From contig NZ_JANCMW010000001.1 of assembly GCF_029207565.1 (NCBI RefSeq), positions 637,197 through 701,196 of the forward strand: a stretch of DNA of 64,000 bases, read 5' to 3'. Source of the stretch: Marinobacter iranensis. GTDB lineage: Bacteria; Pseudomonadota; Gammaproteobacteria; Pseudomonadales; Oleiphilaceae. Position numbers and translations under genes: made by a program. Under the pieces are notes generated by a model. It was not told where the DNA came from, searched no databases, and was given only the letters and a program-made list of their open reading frames with translations. Shown here in pieces: positions 56,418-64,000 of the stretch (its first letter is position 1; each line of letters begins with the position of its first letter).

Positions 56418-59277
56418 TCCGGTTATCCGCAGGGGCGCGAGTGCCCTGTTACCCTTACTTTTCGCAGGCCTTCTCGGTGGCTGCCAGTCGCTCTCCATGC
56501 CCGATGTGTTTGCCGGGGCCGATGACAGGCAACCGCAGCCAGGAACACTGGCCACCCTTGAAGCCATCGAGCCCAGGCCGGAACCCCGGGGCGAGGCTGG
56601 AGATGTGTCCCTGGGCGAGGTAATGGACAGTTACCGTGCCTTGCTGCCCCTGCTGGAAGATCCTGCGAAGCAGGTTGCAGTGCGTCACCGGCTGGCGGAC
56701 CTGGAGTTCCAGCGCGCGGAAAACAAGATGGTTGAAACCGCCGAGGACGAGATGGCCGGGGCCATTGAGGCCTACGGACAACTGCTGGTGGAGTATCCGG
56801 ATCGCCCCGGTAACGATCAGGTTCTGTACCAGCTGGCCCGGGCCTATGATCTGCGGGGCATGAGCGAAGAGCACCTGGCCACGCTGACCACCCTGGTCAA
56901 CGAGCATCCGGACTCGAAATTCTGGGTCGAGGCCCAGTTCCGGCGCGGTGACCTGCTGTTCAGCAACCGCCGTTACGCTGAGGCTGAGCAGGCCTTCCGC
57001 ACGGTGATTGACGCCGACCCGGCAAGGAGGGACGACGCCTCGTTCCTGGTCAACGCCCACTACATGCTGGGCTGGAGCCAGTTCAAGCAGAGTGACTACC
57101 GGGAGGCGCTGTTCAGCTACATCAACGTACTGGACCTGGTGATGCCCGAGGAGCAGGACGTGGCATCGGTGGGGCAGGAATACCGCACCATGATGGAAGA
57201 CCTGTTCCGGGTGTTCGGCCTGTCACTGTCCTACCTGGACGGCGCGGACACGCTGCAGGCGATCTTCCGTGAGACCGGCGAGAAACCCTACGAAATCCTG
57301 GTATACGACCGTTACAGCGAGCTGTTGCTCGAGCGGGAGCAATACACGGACGCCATTGACGTGTTCGAGCGCTACATTGATGCCCGGCCGCTCAGCCCAT
57401 GGGCACCCCGCTATCAAATGCGCATCATCGATACCCTGGCACAGGCCGGCTTCACCGCCGACATACCGGAGCGTAAGGCGGCGTTCGTTCAGGGTTACGG
57501 CATTCACAGCGCCTACCTGCAACAGGCCGATGACGAGACAGCCTTCTATATCCAGCAACAACTGGAAGAGCTGATTCCGGAGCTGGCCAACCGCCACTAT
57601 GTACTGGCGGGCGAGACTGAAGACGTGGAATCAGAGGACCACTATCGCCAGGCGGCGGTTTACTACGAGGCCTTCGCGGATACCTTCCCGGCCCACCCCC
57701 GCACGCCGGAGATGCTGTTCCTGCTGGGTGAAACCCATGTTGAACTGGCCCAGTGGCCGGAAGCCATCGACGCCTTTGAACGGGTGGCCTACGACTTCCC
57801 CTGGGAGGGTGAACCACCCGAGCGCGCCGCCGAGGCCGGTTACGCATCGGTGCTGGCTTTCCGGGAATACGCCAAAACCTGGCCCCGTGAGCCGGTTGAA
57901 ACCTATAACGACTACGCTGAATTCCAGCAGCTGAACCGTCAGCGATTCGTGAACGCCTTTCCCGACGACCCTCGTTCGGAAGAGGTGCTCTACATTGCCA
58001 TGCAGCACGAATTCGAGCGATATCGCTATGCGCAGGTGGTGGACATGGCGGACCGCATGATCGCCCGCGTTCCCGCCCCAGGGGCAGAGATACTCACCGA
58101 AACCGGGTTGCTGAAAGCCCACAGCCTGTTTGAACTGGGCCGCTACGCCGAGGCGGAAACCACCTACCAACAGACGCTGCGGGTTATGGCGGAAACCGAC
58201 GAACGGCGGCCGGATGTTATTGAAAGCCTTGCAGCTTCTGTTTTCCGCCAGGCGGAAGCCCTGGCGGATGCTGGCGACACCGCGGGGGCGGTTAGTGAGT
58301 TCCTGCGCGTGGGCGTGGTTGCGCCCACCTCGGCCCTGAGGGCCAATGCTGAATATGACGCCGCCACCCTGCTGATCGAGCTGGCCCACTGGCAGGATGC
58401 CATCGACGTGATGATGGCGTTCCGGTCCCGCTATCCCAACCACGAGCAGATCGATACCCTGCCGGCGCGGCTGGCACTGGCCTATCGTGAGACAGAGCAG
58501 TGGGAGAAAGCCGGGGACGAGCTGAACAACCTGATTGCCATGGCAACCACGGACGAAGAGAAGCGCGAGAACCTGCTGATCGCCGCGGACCTGTACGAGC
58601 GCGCGGGCAACACCAACAAGGCCATCGACACCTGGCGGCGATACGCCAATACCTACCCGGAACCACGGGATGTCTACATGGAGGCCGCCAACAGCCTGGC
58701 CGGCCTCTACCACGGGATCGGCGACGACAGCAGCCGCCGTTTCTGGCTGCGGAAGCAAATGGACACCGTGGACACATACCCCGACGAGGCGGATGACCGC
58801 ATGCGTTACCTGGCGGCCGAGGCCTCTGCGATCCTGGCCCGGGAAGCGCTGGCGTATTACGACAGCATTCGCCTGACATTACCCCTCAACCAGAGCATGG
58901 CGGCCAAGACCGAGGCGCTGGAAGAGGCCGTCGCCGCCTACCAGAAAACCGCGAGCTATGGCGCGTCTTCCTTCTCCACCGAGGCCGGCTACCAGATTGC
59001 CCACATCTACGCGCGCCTCGGGCGCGACCTGATGGACTCCGAACGGCCGGAAGGGTTGTCGGAGCTGGAACTAACCCAGTACGAACTGTTGCTGGAAGAG
59101 CAGGCCTATCCGTTTGAAGACAACGCCATCGATATCCACGAACAGAACGCCAGCCGCGCCCGCAACGGCATTTTCGACGAATGGGTACAGCGCAGTTACG
59201 AGGCCCTGAAAACCCTGCTGCCGGGCCGTTACAACAAACCTGAAATCACTGTAGAGGTTGTCGATGAGCTGGGCTAG
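56410..59277 (+). CDS. Very large TPR lipoprotein (about 955 residues)
   Basis: The product starts at a GTG at 56410, 5 bases after GGAGG and inside the end of the previous gene. It has a lipoprotein signal (LLFAGLLGGCQSLS). Nearly the whole rest is tandem TPR/Sel1-like helical repeats (YAEAEQAFRTVIDADPARRD, WPEAIDAFERVAYDFPWE, YAEAETTYQQTLRVMAE, NKAIDTWRRYANTYPEP). Such proteins organise multiprotein envelope assemblies, as the TPR proteins of myxobacterial Glt/Agl systems do. It overlaps the following TPR lipoprotein gene by 14 bases. Confidence 0.82.
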   Translation: MTDPVIRRGASALLPLLFAGLLGGCQSLSMPDVFAGADDRQPQPGTLATLEAIEPRPEPRGEAGDVSLGEVMDSYRALLPLLEDPAKQVAVRHRLADLEFQRAENKMVETAEDEMAGAIEAYGQLLVEYPDRPGNDQVLYQLARAYDLRGMSEEHLATLTTLVNEHPDSKFWVEAQFRRGDLLFSNRRYAEAEQAFRTVIDADPARRDDASFLVNAHYMLGWSQFKQSDYREALFSYINVLDLVMPEEQDVASVGQEYRTMMEDLFRVFGLSLSYLDGADTLQAIFRETGEKPYEILVYDRYSELLLEREQYTDAIDVFERYIDARPLSPWAPRYQMRIIDTLAQAGFTADIPERKAAFVQGYGIHSAYLQQADDETAFYIQQQLEELIPELANRHYVLAGETEDVESEDHYRQAAVYYEAFADTFPAHPRTPEMLFLLGETHVELAQWPEAIDAFERVAYDFPWEGEPPERAAEAGYASVLAFREYAKTWPREPVETYNDYAEFQQLNRQRFVNAFPDDPRSEEVLYIAMQHEFERYRYAQVVDMADRMIARVPAPGAEILTETGLLKAHSLFELGRYAEAETTYQQTLRVMAETDERRPDVIESLAASVFRQAEALADAGDTAGAVSEFLRVGVVAPTSALRANAEYDAATLLIELAHWQDAIDVMMAFRSRYPNHEQIDTLPARLALAYRETEQWEKAGDELNNLIAMATTDEEKRENLLIAADLYERAGNTNKAIDTWRRYANTYPEPRDVYMEAANSLAGLYHGIGDDSSRRFWLRKQMDTVDTYPDEADDRMRYLAAEASAILAREALAYYDSIRLTLPLNQSMAAKTEALEEAVAAYQKTASYGASSFSTEAGYQIAHIYARLGRDLMDSERPEGLSELELTQYELLLEEQAYPFEDNAIDIHEQNASRARNGIFDEWVQRSYEALKTLLPGRYNKPEITVEVVDELG

Positions 59278-59863
59278 GTCATTCCAGGGGTGGGCTCGAG
59301 TGGCATTGCTGCTAGTGGTAGCACTGGTGGCCGGTTGTGCCTCCTCGCCCAAAACCGACCCGGCAGACATGGCGGAGGAAGAGCGCGAAGCCCGTGAGGC
59401 CGAGTTAACGCAGGATTTCAGCGAGGCGGTTGCCTTACTCAGGGGAGGGGATACCGACAACGCGCGGGATCTGTTCGAGCAGATACACCAGGCCGACCCC
59501 GAGCGAACCGGCCCCCTGGCCAACCTTGGCATTATCGCCCAGCAAGAGGGCAATATCGAGGAAGCGGAAGGGTATTTCAGGCAGGTGATCGAGCGCGATC
59601 CACAACACAGTTCAGCGCTGACACACCTCGGGGTGATGGCCCGCGAGCAGGGCGAATTCGAGCAGGCGGAAACCCTGTACCGGAAGGCCCTGGAAGCCGA
59701 CCCGAGCCATATGCCGGCGATGCTGAACCTGGCGATCCTGCTGGATATCTACCTGGGCAGGCTGGAGGAAGCGTTGTCTCTCTATGAACAATACCAGTCG
59801 GAGGCGGAGGAGCCGAATCCGCGCCTCAAGGACTGGATCTTCGATGTCAGGAACCGGTTATGA
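59264..59863 (+). CDS. Small TPR lipoprotein
   Basis: The 199-residue protein has a lipobox (VVALVAGCASS) and about three TPR repeats (LANLGIIAQQEGNIEEAEGY, LTHLGVMAREQGEFEQAETL). The ATG at 59264 is 6 bases after GAGG, inside the end of the previous gene. It resembles the single TPR lipoproteins next to TolQ/TolR-type motors. It overlaps the next start by 4 bases (ATGA). Confidence 0.82.
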   Translation: MSWARSFQGWARVALLLVVALVAGCASSPKTDPADMAEEEREAREAELTQDFSEAVALLRGGDTDNARDLFEQIHQADPERTGPLANLGIIAQQEGNIEEAEGYFRQVIERDPQHSSALTHLGVMAREQGEFEQAETLYRKALEADPSHMPAMLNLAILLDIYLGRLEEALSLYEQYQSEAEEPNPRLKDWIFDVRNRL

Positions 59864-60177
59864 CCATCAGGAAACGACTACTCGGCCTGTTGCTGGTGAT
59901 CATCGCGTTTCCCTGCGTTGCGCAGGACGGTGTCGTGACCATCGAAGGCACACGAATCCGCGGCGACCAGGAAGTGCCGACGGTGCTTTACCTGGTGCCC
60001 TGGCAGCCTCCCGCCGTGCAGTCGTTGGCCCGGCCGGACGAGCAGTTGATGCTCCAGCGCCCTATCGCGCCCCTGGAGCGACAGGAATTCCAGCGACTGG
60101 TGTCCTATCATCAGTATTTCCGCGCCTCCGTGGAAGATGGCAAGGCCTCCGGCGCCACCGATGCAACACCGGAATGA
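59860..60177 (+). CDS. Small exported protein of unknown function
   Basis: The 105-residue protein has a signal peptide ending at FPCVAQD, and a short mature part with VVTIEGTRIRGDQEVPTVLYLVPWQP. It has no recognised domain. The IEGTRIRGDQEVPTVLYLVPW segment is suggestive of a conserved family, and the ATGA overlap with the TPR lipoprotein shows that it belongs to the operon. Confidence 0.65.
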   Translation: MTIRKRLLGLLLVIIAFPCVAQDGVVTIEGTRIRGDQEVPTVLYLVPWQPPAVQSLARPDEQLMLQRPIAPLERQEFQRLVSYHQYFRASVEDGKASGATDATPE

Positions 60178-60312
60178 GAGCTGCGTCACACGTTGTTTGT
60201 GCACATACGCATGTAAAAACAAACCGCTACAAAGACTTGCGCGAACTTACCCCTGCTGGGTCGGTTGCCGCATACACTAGCCAGCAAACACGGACTATGG
60301 AGTGCCCTGAAA

Positions 60313-61026
60313 ATGATTGAAACCGCCGTTCGCTTCTTCCAGGAAGGTGGCTTTTTCATGTATCCGATTGCCATCGTGCTGATTATCGGACTCATCGTTG
60401 CCGCCGAACGTTACATCTACCTGTCTGCCCAGAAGATCACCAATCGCCGGGATTTCAACCGGTTGCACCACATGATTGGTGGCAAGGATCTCAAGGGCGC
60501 ACTGAACTACGCATCCGAGTCCGGCAGTGCCATGGCTTCCATGATCGGCTTTGGCCTCCAGCGCCTGGCCCGTCGCCAGTCCCGTGAAGAAATTGAGTAC
60601 GCCATGGAAGAGGGGCTGCTGGAAGTCATGCCCCGCCTCGAGAAGCGCACCCAGTACCTGTCCACCCTGGCTAACATTTCCACGCTGATGGGCCTGCTCG
60701 GCACCATCATCGGCCTGATTGCTGCGTTTACAGCGGTGGCTGCTGCGGACCCGTCGCAAAAGGCGAGCCTGCTGTCCCAGAGTATCTCCGTGGCGATGAA
60801 CACCACCGCCTTTGGCCTGATGTCTGCGATCCCGCTGTTGCTGATCCACTCCGTGCTCCAGACCAAGACCAACGAAATCATCGACAGCTTCGAGATGGCC
60901 GGCATCAAGGTGCTGAACCTGATCACCGACGGCACCGGCGCAAGGCCCCAGGCATCGGCTTCCGCCGCTGCCCGTCCGGCAGAGCCTGCTTCCCGGGCAG
61001 CCAACCCCGCCGGTTCAGTGGCGTAA
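60313..61026 (+). CDS. MotA/TolQ/ExbB proton-channel family protein
   Basis: The 237-residue inner-membrane protein has three hydrophobic segments (about residues 15-35, 120-140 and 160-185) and the family signature LMGLLGTIIGLIAAFTAVA. It forms the pentameric part of a proton-driven motor with ExbD partners. The frame is open 16 codons upstream, but GGAG fits the ATG at 60313. The C-terminus is an unusual Ala/Pro-rich tail (ASAAARPAEPASRAANPAG). It lies 135 bases after the preceding gene, so an internal promoter is possible. Confidence 0.9.
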   Translation: MIETAVRFFQEGGFFMYPIAIVLIIGLIVAAERYIYLSAQKITNRRDFNRLHHMIGGKDLKGALNYASESGSAMASMIGFGLQRLARRQSREEIEYAMEEGLLEVMPRLEKRTQYLSTLANISTLMGLLGTIIGLIAAFTAVAAADPSQKASLLSQSISVAMNTTAFGLMSAIPLLLIHSVLQTKTNEIIDSFEMAGIKVLNLITDGTGARPQASASAAARPAEPASRAANPAGSVA

Positions 61027-61050
61027 CGGTTCAATCAGGGAGCTAGAGCC

Positions 61051-61548
61051 ATGAGGCGTAAGCATCGTCGGCTTCGCAGCGAAGCGGACCTGGATATCAC
61101 ACCGTTCATGAACCTGATGATCGTGCTGGTGCCGGTCCTGCTGCTGAATATGGTGTTTGCACACACCAGCGTGCTGGAACTGAATTTTCCGGACGTGGAC
61201 AGCAGTTCCGTTGAAGAACAGAAAGAGCTTCAGCTACAGGTCGTTATCTTCGAAGACCAGCTCGTGGTTTCCGATAATCAGGGCGGCGTGATCAAGGCCA
61301 TCGCCAATCGCGAGGCAGCCCACGATTTCGAGATGCTGGGCAAGGTCATGAAGGAACTCAAGGGCAGGCTGCCAGATAAGCGCAATATCATCATCATGCC
61401 CTCCAGCGATACCTCCTACCAGACCCTGGTATCGGTAATGGACAGGGTTCGCTCCTACGAGGCGGTCGTTGCAGGTGATGTGGTCGAGGCCGAGCTGTTT
61501 CCCGAGATCTCACTGGGCGACGCACCCAAGAGGGCCGAACAGTCATGA
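61051..61548 (+). CDS. ExbD/TolR family protein 1, with Asn in place of the conserved membrane Asp
   Basis: The 165-residue protein has one transmembrane helix (DITPFMNLMIVLVPVLLLN) and a periplasmic domain. In ExbD/TolR the proton-carrying Asp lies in a TPLIDVVLVLL-like segment; here the aligned position is Asn21 (61111-61113). An earlier Asp15 lies before the helix. It likely cannot conduct protons by itself and would be a structural partner to the second ExbD. GGGAGC precedes the ATG; it overlaps the next gene by 4 bases. Confidence 0.88.
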   Translation: MRRKHRRLRSEADLDITPFMNLMIVLVPVLLLNMVFAHTSVLELNFPDVDSSSVEEQKELQLQVVIFEDQLVVSDNQGGVIKAIANREAAHDFEMLGKVMKELKGRLPDKRNIIIMPSSDTSYQTLVSVMDRVRSYEAVVAGDVVEAELFPEISLGDAPKRAEQS

Positions 61549-62045
61549 AAGAGTCTGCGAAAGCCAAACGCCTGAAGCGTCATCACCGTCGGGGCAAGCA
61601 ACAGGGCAAACTGAACCTGGTGTCGCTGATGGATATTTTCACCATTCTGGTGTTCTTCCTGATGGTGAACTCCTCTTCCGATGTGCAGGTGCTGAACCAG
61701 GACAACGCCATCAAGCTGCCGGATTCCAGCGCCCAGCAGCCCCCGGGCGATGTGCTCGCGCTGACAGTGACAGACAATGATATCCTGGTGAACGGCCGTG
61801 TTGTGATGAAACGTGAGGCCCTGCAGGCGTTCAGCGGTCAGGTTGAGCCGGCACTGAAGGAAGAGCTGGATTACCAGGCTAGCCGGTCCCGTTCTCCGGC
61901 CCCGGACACCGGGCGCCCGATTACTATCCTGGCTGACCGTGAATTGCCCTACGAGCTGCTGAAGAAAATCATGTCCACCTGTGTGGATGCGGGCTATGCC
62001 AGTATTTCACTGGCTGTAAACCAGAAAACAGAGCAGGGAGCCTAG
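61545..62045 (+). CDS. ExbD/TolR family protein 2, with the conserved Asp
   Basis: The 166-residue protein has a basic N-terminus and one transmembrane helix LVSLMDIFTILVFFLMVN, in which Asp30 (61632-61634) is the expected proton-carrying residue. A periplasmic domain with ITILADRELPYELLKKIM follows. With ExbB it should make a working channel. It is coupled by an ATGA overlap to the first ExbD and stands 2 bases before the TonB/AgmX-like gene. Confidence 0.9.
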   Translation: MKESAKAKRLKRHHRRGKQQGKLNLVSLMDIFTILVFFLMVNSSSDVQVLNQDNAIKLPDSSAQQPPGDVLALTVTDNDILVNGRVVMKREALQAFSGQVEPALKEELDYQASRSRSPAPDTGRPITILADRELPYELLKKIMSTCVDAGYASISLAVNQKTEQGA

Positions 62046-62047
62046 TT

Positions 62048-63037
62048 GTGGCAGAGCATCGTCAGGGATTGCCCTGGAATCAGGAGGCTGGAGAACGCAG
62101 GCGCCTGTTTGCGGTTGCCAGCCTTGTGGTGCCGCTGTTCCTTGTGGCGGCCGTGTACATCACCTGGGTTGAGTTGCCGGAGCAGGACCGCAAGGAGCGG
62201 GAAGCGTTGCCGCCGCAACTGGCCAAGCTGATTGTCGAGAAGCAGGAACCGCCACCACCCCCGGAATTGAAAACGCCGGAACCCGAACCTGAACAAGAGA
62301 AACCGGAAGAACAACCGGTTGCCGAGCCCGAACCCCAGGTCCAGCCGCCAGCACCGGAGCCCGAGCCTGAGCCCGAACCGGAACCCCAAGTGGCCGAGAA
62401 GCCGGAGCCAACACAGCAGGACGTCGAGAAAGCCCGGGAAAAGGCAAAGAACACCGGTATTCTCGCCATGGGCGATGAATTGTCCAAACTGAGCGCCCTG
62501 GGTAAATCCGTCAAACTGGACACACCGGCCACGGTGACAACGGCGGAGCCCATCGCCCGCAAGACTGGCGATACCCTGGCCCAGAAGGCCAACACCGGCC
62601 GCAGCTCCGGCGTGGATGAATCCAACCTGACCCGCGAAACCCGCGAGGTCGCCCTGGCGGAACGGCAACGGGCCCAGGTGGAGGAAGCCGAAGAAGTGGT
62701 CGCACAGGCGAAAGCCGCCGAGCGTGAGCAACAGGCCGCTGCCAGCAAGCGCAGCCGCGAAGAGCTCCGCCGCACCATGGACGCCAACAAATCGGCCATC
62801 TACAGCATCTACAACCGCGAACTGCGCCGCAAACCCTCACTGCAGGGCAGCGTGACGCCGGAACTGGTGATTGAAGAGAGTGGGGCGGTCTCAAGCTGTT
62901 CGGTGGTGGAATCCACCCTGAACGAGCCGGCCCTGGAAAAGAAAATCTGTAACCGCCTGCGGTTGGTGGATTTCGGCGCCCGCCCGGGTGTCGACAGGAC
63001 GACTATTCGCTATCCGATTGAACTGCTGTCTGGCTGA
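62048..63037 (+). CDS. TonB-like protein with AgmX/PglI-type C-terminal domain
   Basis: The 329-residue protein starts at a GTG with GGGAG 7 bases before it. It has a transmembrane segment at about residues 21-41 (VASLVVPLFLVAAVYITW), a long Pro/Glu-rich periplasmic stretch at about 70-118, a coiled coil at about 205-240 and a C-terminal TonB-like fold of the AgmX/PglI type with two cysteines (SSCSVVE and KKICNRL). The Pro/Glu region would span the periplasm. It should transmit motor energy from ExbB/ExbD to outer-membrane or TPR partners. It is the last gene of the series. Confidence 0.88.
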   Translation: MAEHRQGLPWNQEAGERRRLFAVASLVVPLFLVAAVYITWVELPEQDRKEREALPPQLAKLIVEKQEPPPPPELKTPEPEPEQEKPEEQPVAEPEPQVQPPAPEPEPEPEPEPQVAEKPEPTQQDVEKAREKAKNTGILAMGDELSKLSALGKSVKLDTPATVTTAEPIARKTGDTLAQKANTGRSSGVDESNLTRETREVALAERQRAQVEEAEEVVAQAKAAEREQQAAASKRSREELRRTMDANKSAIYSIYNRELRRKPSLQGSVTPELVIEESGAVSSCSVVESTLNEPALEKKICNRLRLVDFGARPGVDRTTIRYPIELLSG

Positions 63038-63060
63038 ATGCGCATCTATTAAGTAAGAAC

Positions 63061-63081
63061 CCGGCCGCTAAGAGCGGCTGG
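63061..63081 (+). terminator. Possible hairpin after the envelope operon
   Basis: CCGGCCGC (63061-63068) pairs with GCGGCTGG (63074-63081), allowing one G-U pair, around a 5-base loop. The following sequence is not T-rich, so termination is uncertain. It lies 24 bases after the TonB/AgmX-like gene. Confidence 0.35.
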
Positions 63082-63131
63082 TCATACATCTTTCTGGGCT
63101 TGCTTGTTAGATCTCTTTGCGTACGGTATTC

Positions 63132-63155
63132 TGTACAGGTATAACATCCTGTACA
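63132..63155. promoter_or_regulatory. YefM-type operator: two TGTACA boxes
   Basis: TGTACA occurs at 63132-63137 and 63150-63155, 18 bases apart, each in a CTGTACAGG context. The second box ends 11 bases before the yefM start codon. TGTACA palindromes are the known binding core of YefM and YefM-YoeB autorepression in E. coli. Confidence 0.7.
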
Positions 63156-63166
63156 GGAGCAACCTT

Positions 63167-63418
63167 ATGGATGCCATCAGCTACACAGCCGCTAGAACCA
63201 ATCTGGCAAAAACCATGGAGCAGGTCTGTGAAGACCATTCTCCCGTGATCATCACCCGGAGCAAGTCGCAGTCCGTAGTCATGATCTCTCTTGAGGACTA
63301 CGAGGCGCTGCAAGAGACCGCCTACCTCCTGCGCGCACCAAAGAACGCCCGTCGTTTGCTGGAATCCGTTGCGGAGCTGGAGCAAGGCGGTGGTCAAGAA
63401 AAGGAACTTCTTGAATGA
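63167..63418 (+). CDS. yefM: Antitoxin of a YefM-YoeB module
   Basis: The 83-residue protein is of the YefM/Phd type, with an N-terminal DNA-binding domain (MDAISYTAARTNLAKTMEQV, PVIITRSKSQSVVMISLEDY) and a C-terminal toxin-binding tail. It neutralises YoeB and represses its own operon. The frame is open 21 codons upstream, but the family N-terminus and AGGAG support the ATG at 63167. It overlaps the toxin gene by 4 bases (ATGA). Confidence 0.95.
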   Translation: MDAISYTAARTNLAKTMEQVCEDHSPVIITRSKSQSVVMISLEDYEALQETAYLLRAPKNARRLLESVAELEQGGGQEKELLE

Positions 63419-63669
63419 AACTCATCTTCTCCGAGAACGCCTGGGAAGACTATTTGTACTGGCAGAAAACCGACAAAAAGATCCTTAACCGAATCAACAA
63501 GTTGATCAAAGAAACCACGCGAGAACCGTTCGAAGGTGTCGGCAAACCCGAGCCTCTCAAACACAGCCTCGCAGGTTACTGGTCCCGCCGAATCAACGAA
63601 GAACACCGCATCGTTTACAAGGTCACGGATGACGCCTTGCTTATTGCCCAGCTTCGGTATCACTACTAA
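63415..63669 (+). CDS. yoeB: Toxin of a YefM-YoeB module (ribosome-dependent mRNA endonuclease)
   Basis: The 84-residue protein matches YoeB in length and motifs: LIFSENAWEDYLYWQKTDKK at the N-terminus, GKPEPLKHSLAGYWSRRI around the catalytic Glu and Arg, and the C-terminal HRIVYKV and RYHY with the catalytic His and Tyr at the end. All catalytic residues are present, so the toxin is likely active. It is in the second position of the operon. Confidence 0.95.
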   Translation: MKLIFSENAWEDYLYWQKTDKKILNRINKLIKETTREPFEGVGKPEPLKHSLAGYWSRRINEEHRIVYKVTDDALLIAQLRYHY

Positions 63670-63911
63670 TTTACCGCTTGCATCATGCGCGACCTGAAAG
63701 GGGCTAGGTGTTCAGCCGTTTTGGTATTGAACTGATAGAGGGTCAGATTCTCTGCACCTTGCAGAATCCTGAAAGCGGATAGCGGAACCGAGGTCACGAC
63801 AGCGTCACGACGTGCGCACATTGAGCAATTGCAGCGGCTCAAATCTTCAAAACCGTTGGGAAGACCAACTTCGAACTGGACGCTGCCGCAATGGCAGGCG
63901 CCCCAGGTCAA
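63666..63911 (-). pseudogene. Truncated GFA/CENP-V-type (glutathione-dependent formaldehyde-activating) protein gene
   Basis: Residues 1-68 match the start of the GFA family: CHCGSVQFEV and CNCSMCARRDAVV supply zinc-binding cysteines, and LTLYQFNTKTAEH leads to where a CSxCG zinc motif should follow. Instead, the frame runs into 13 unrelated residues and stops at 63666, so the second half with its zinc cysteines is gone. The junction is near 63708, next to the end of yoeB. Only a TTG start is available at 63911. It is probably a relic, cut by arrival of the toxin-antitoxin module. Confidence 0.7.
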
Positions 63912-63994
63912 ACCTCGTACGTCGGTAATCCCCCCGAAAAAAAGCGGTTTTCAAAAGTAGAATTTTCCGTAAGCTAAACGCAGGGAGATTCTGC

Positions 63995-64000
63995 ATGAAG
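63995..64000 (+). CDS. First codons of a gene leaving the window
   Basis: An ATG at 63995 is preceded by GGGAG at a 7-base spacing. Only two codons are visible, so no product can be named. The sequence before it (63912-63994) has a poly-C/poly-A tract and no further feature. Confidence 0.35.

Noticed and set aside
61051..61113. Asp15 of the first ExbD as the proton-carrying residue
   Set aside because: It lies six residues before the aligned position and outside the hydrophobic core; the PFMN segment aligns with PLID of the family. An alignment should confirm this.
50516..63037. A straightforward TonB-dependent iron or vitamin uptake locus
   Set aside because: There is no TonB-dependent receptor with a plug domain, and the TonB-like protein has an AgmX/PglI-type end with large TPR partners, which do not belong to standard uptake loci.

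Overview
The window reads as a chromosomal segment of a marine, oil- or carbohydrate-associated gammaproteobacterium, most likely Marinobacter or a close relative. The evidence is the moderate-to-high GC content, the clustered Entner-Doudoroff genes, the glp genes with a GlpSTPQV-type ABC importer, E. coli-like MalEFGK proteins, and dense intergenic palindromic repeats. The genus is an inference from gene content; no rRNA is present. I saw no tRNA, CRISPR array, transposase or prophage.

Region 1 (1-8994) is central sugar catabolism: the 3' part of zwf, then pgl and eda (+), pyk and gap (-), and edd, glk and a uracil-DNA glycosylase-like gene (+). Together they convert glucose by the Entner-Doudoroff route to pyruvate and glyceraldehyde-3-phosphate. 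Three large palindromic elements lie between eda and pyk.

Region 2 (8969-29697) is a glycerol locus. It has a duplicated GlpV-type binding protein, a porin, glpD, glpR, glpK, a sigma-54-dependent activator, and an operon of two ATPases, two permeases, a DUF2160 membrane protein and a binding protein (glpSTPQ-DUF2160-glpV). A chemoreceptor, an enolase and a triosephosphate isomerase follow. TTCG-N4-CGAA palindromes that fit GlpR operators recur before most of these units, including eno-tpiA. The glpS promoter looks sigma-54 dependent and lies beside the divergently encoded activator.

Region 3 (29724-40979) holds an orphan periplasmic binding protein, an aldo/keto reductase, a lipoprotein alpha-amylase, malEFG, and an alpha-glucosidase-malK operon. 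It would import and cleave maltodextrins, and the glucose would enter through glk in region 1.

Region 4 (41147-63037) is the least understood part. It has an ApbE flavin transferase and a minus-strand operon of two CxxCH-bearing secreted proteins plus a Tat-exported DUF1501 protein. Divergent to it is a long plus-strand series: an HzsA-like CxxCH lipoprotein, two beta-barrel proteins, a TlpA-like thioredoxin, DUF4266 and DUF3570 proteins, four TPR or small secreted proteins, ExbB/TolQ, two ExbD/TolR proteins and a TonB/AgmX-like protein. Gene overlaps and consistent export signals suggest one envelope-spanning, proton-motive-force-linked system whose job I cannot name. It is the best candidate for an undescribed system here.

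Region 5 (63038-64000) holds a YefM-YoeB toxin-antitoxin pair with TGTACA operator repeats, a truncated GFA-family gene, and the first codons of another gene at the window edge.
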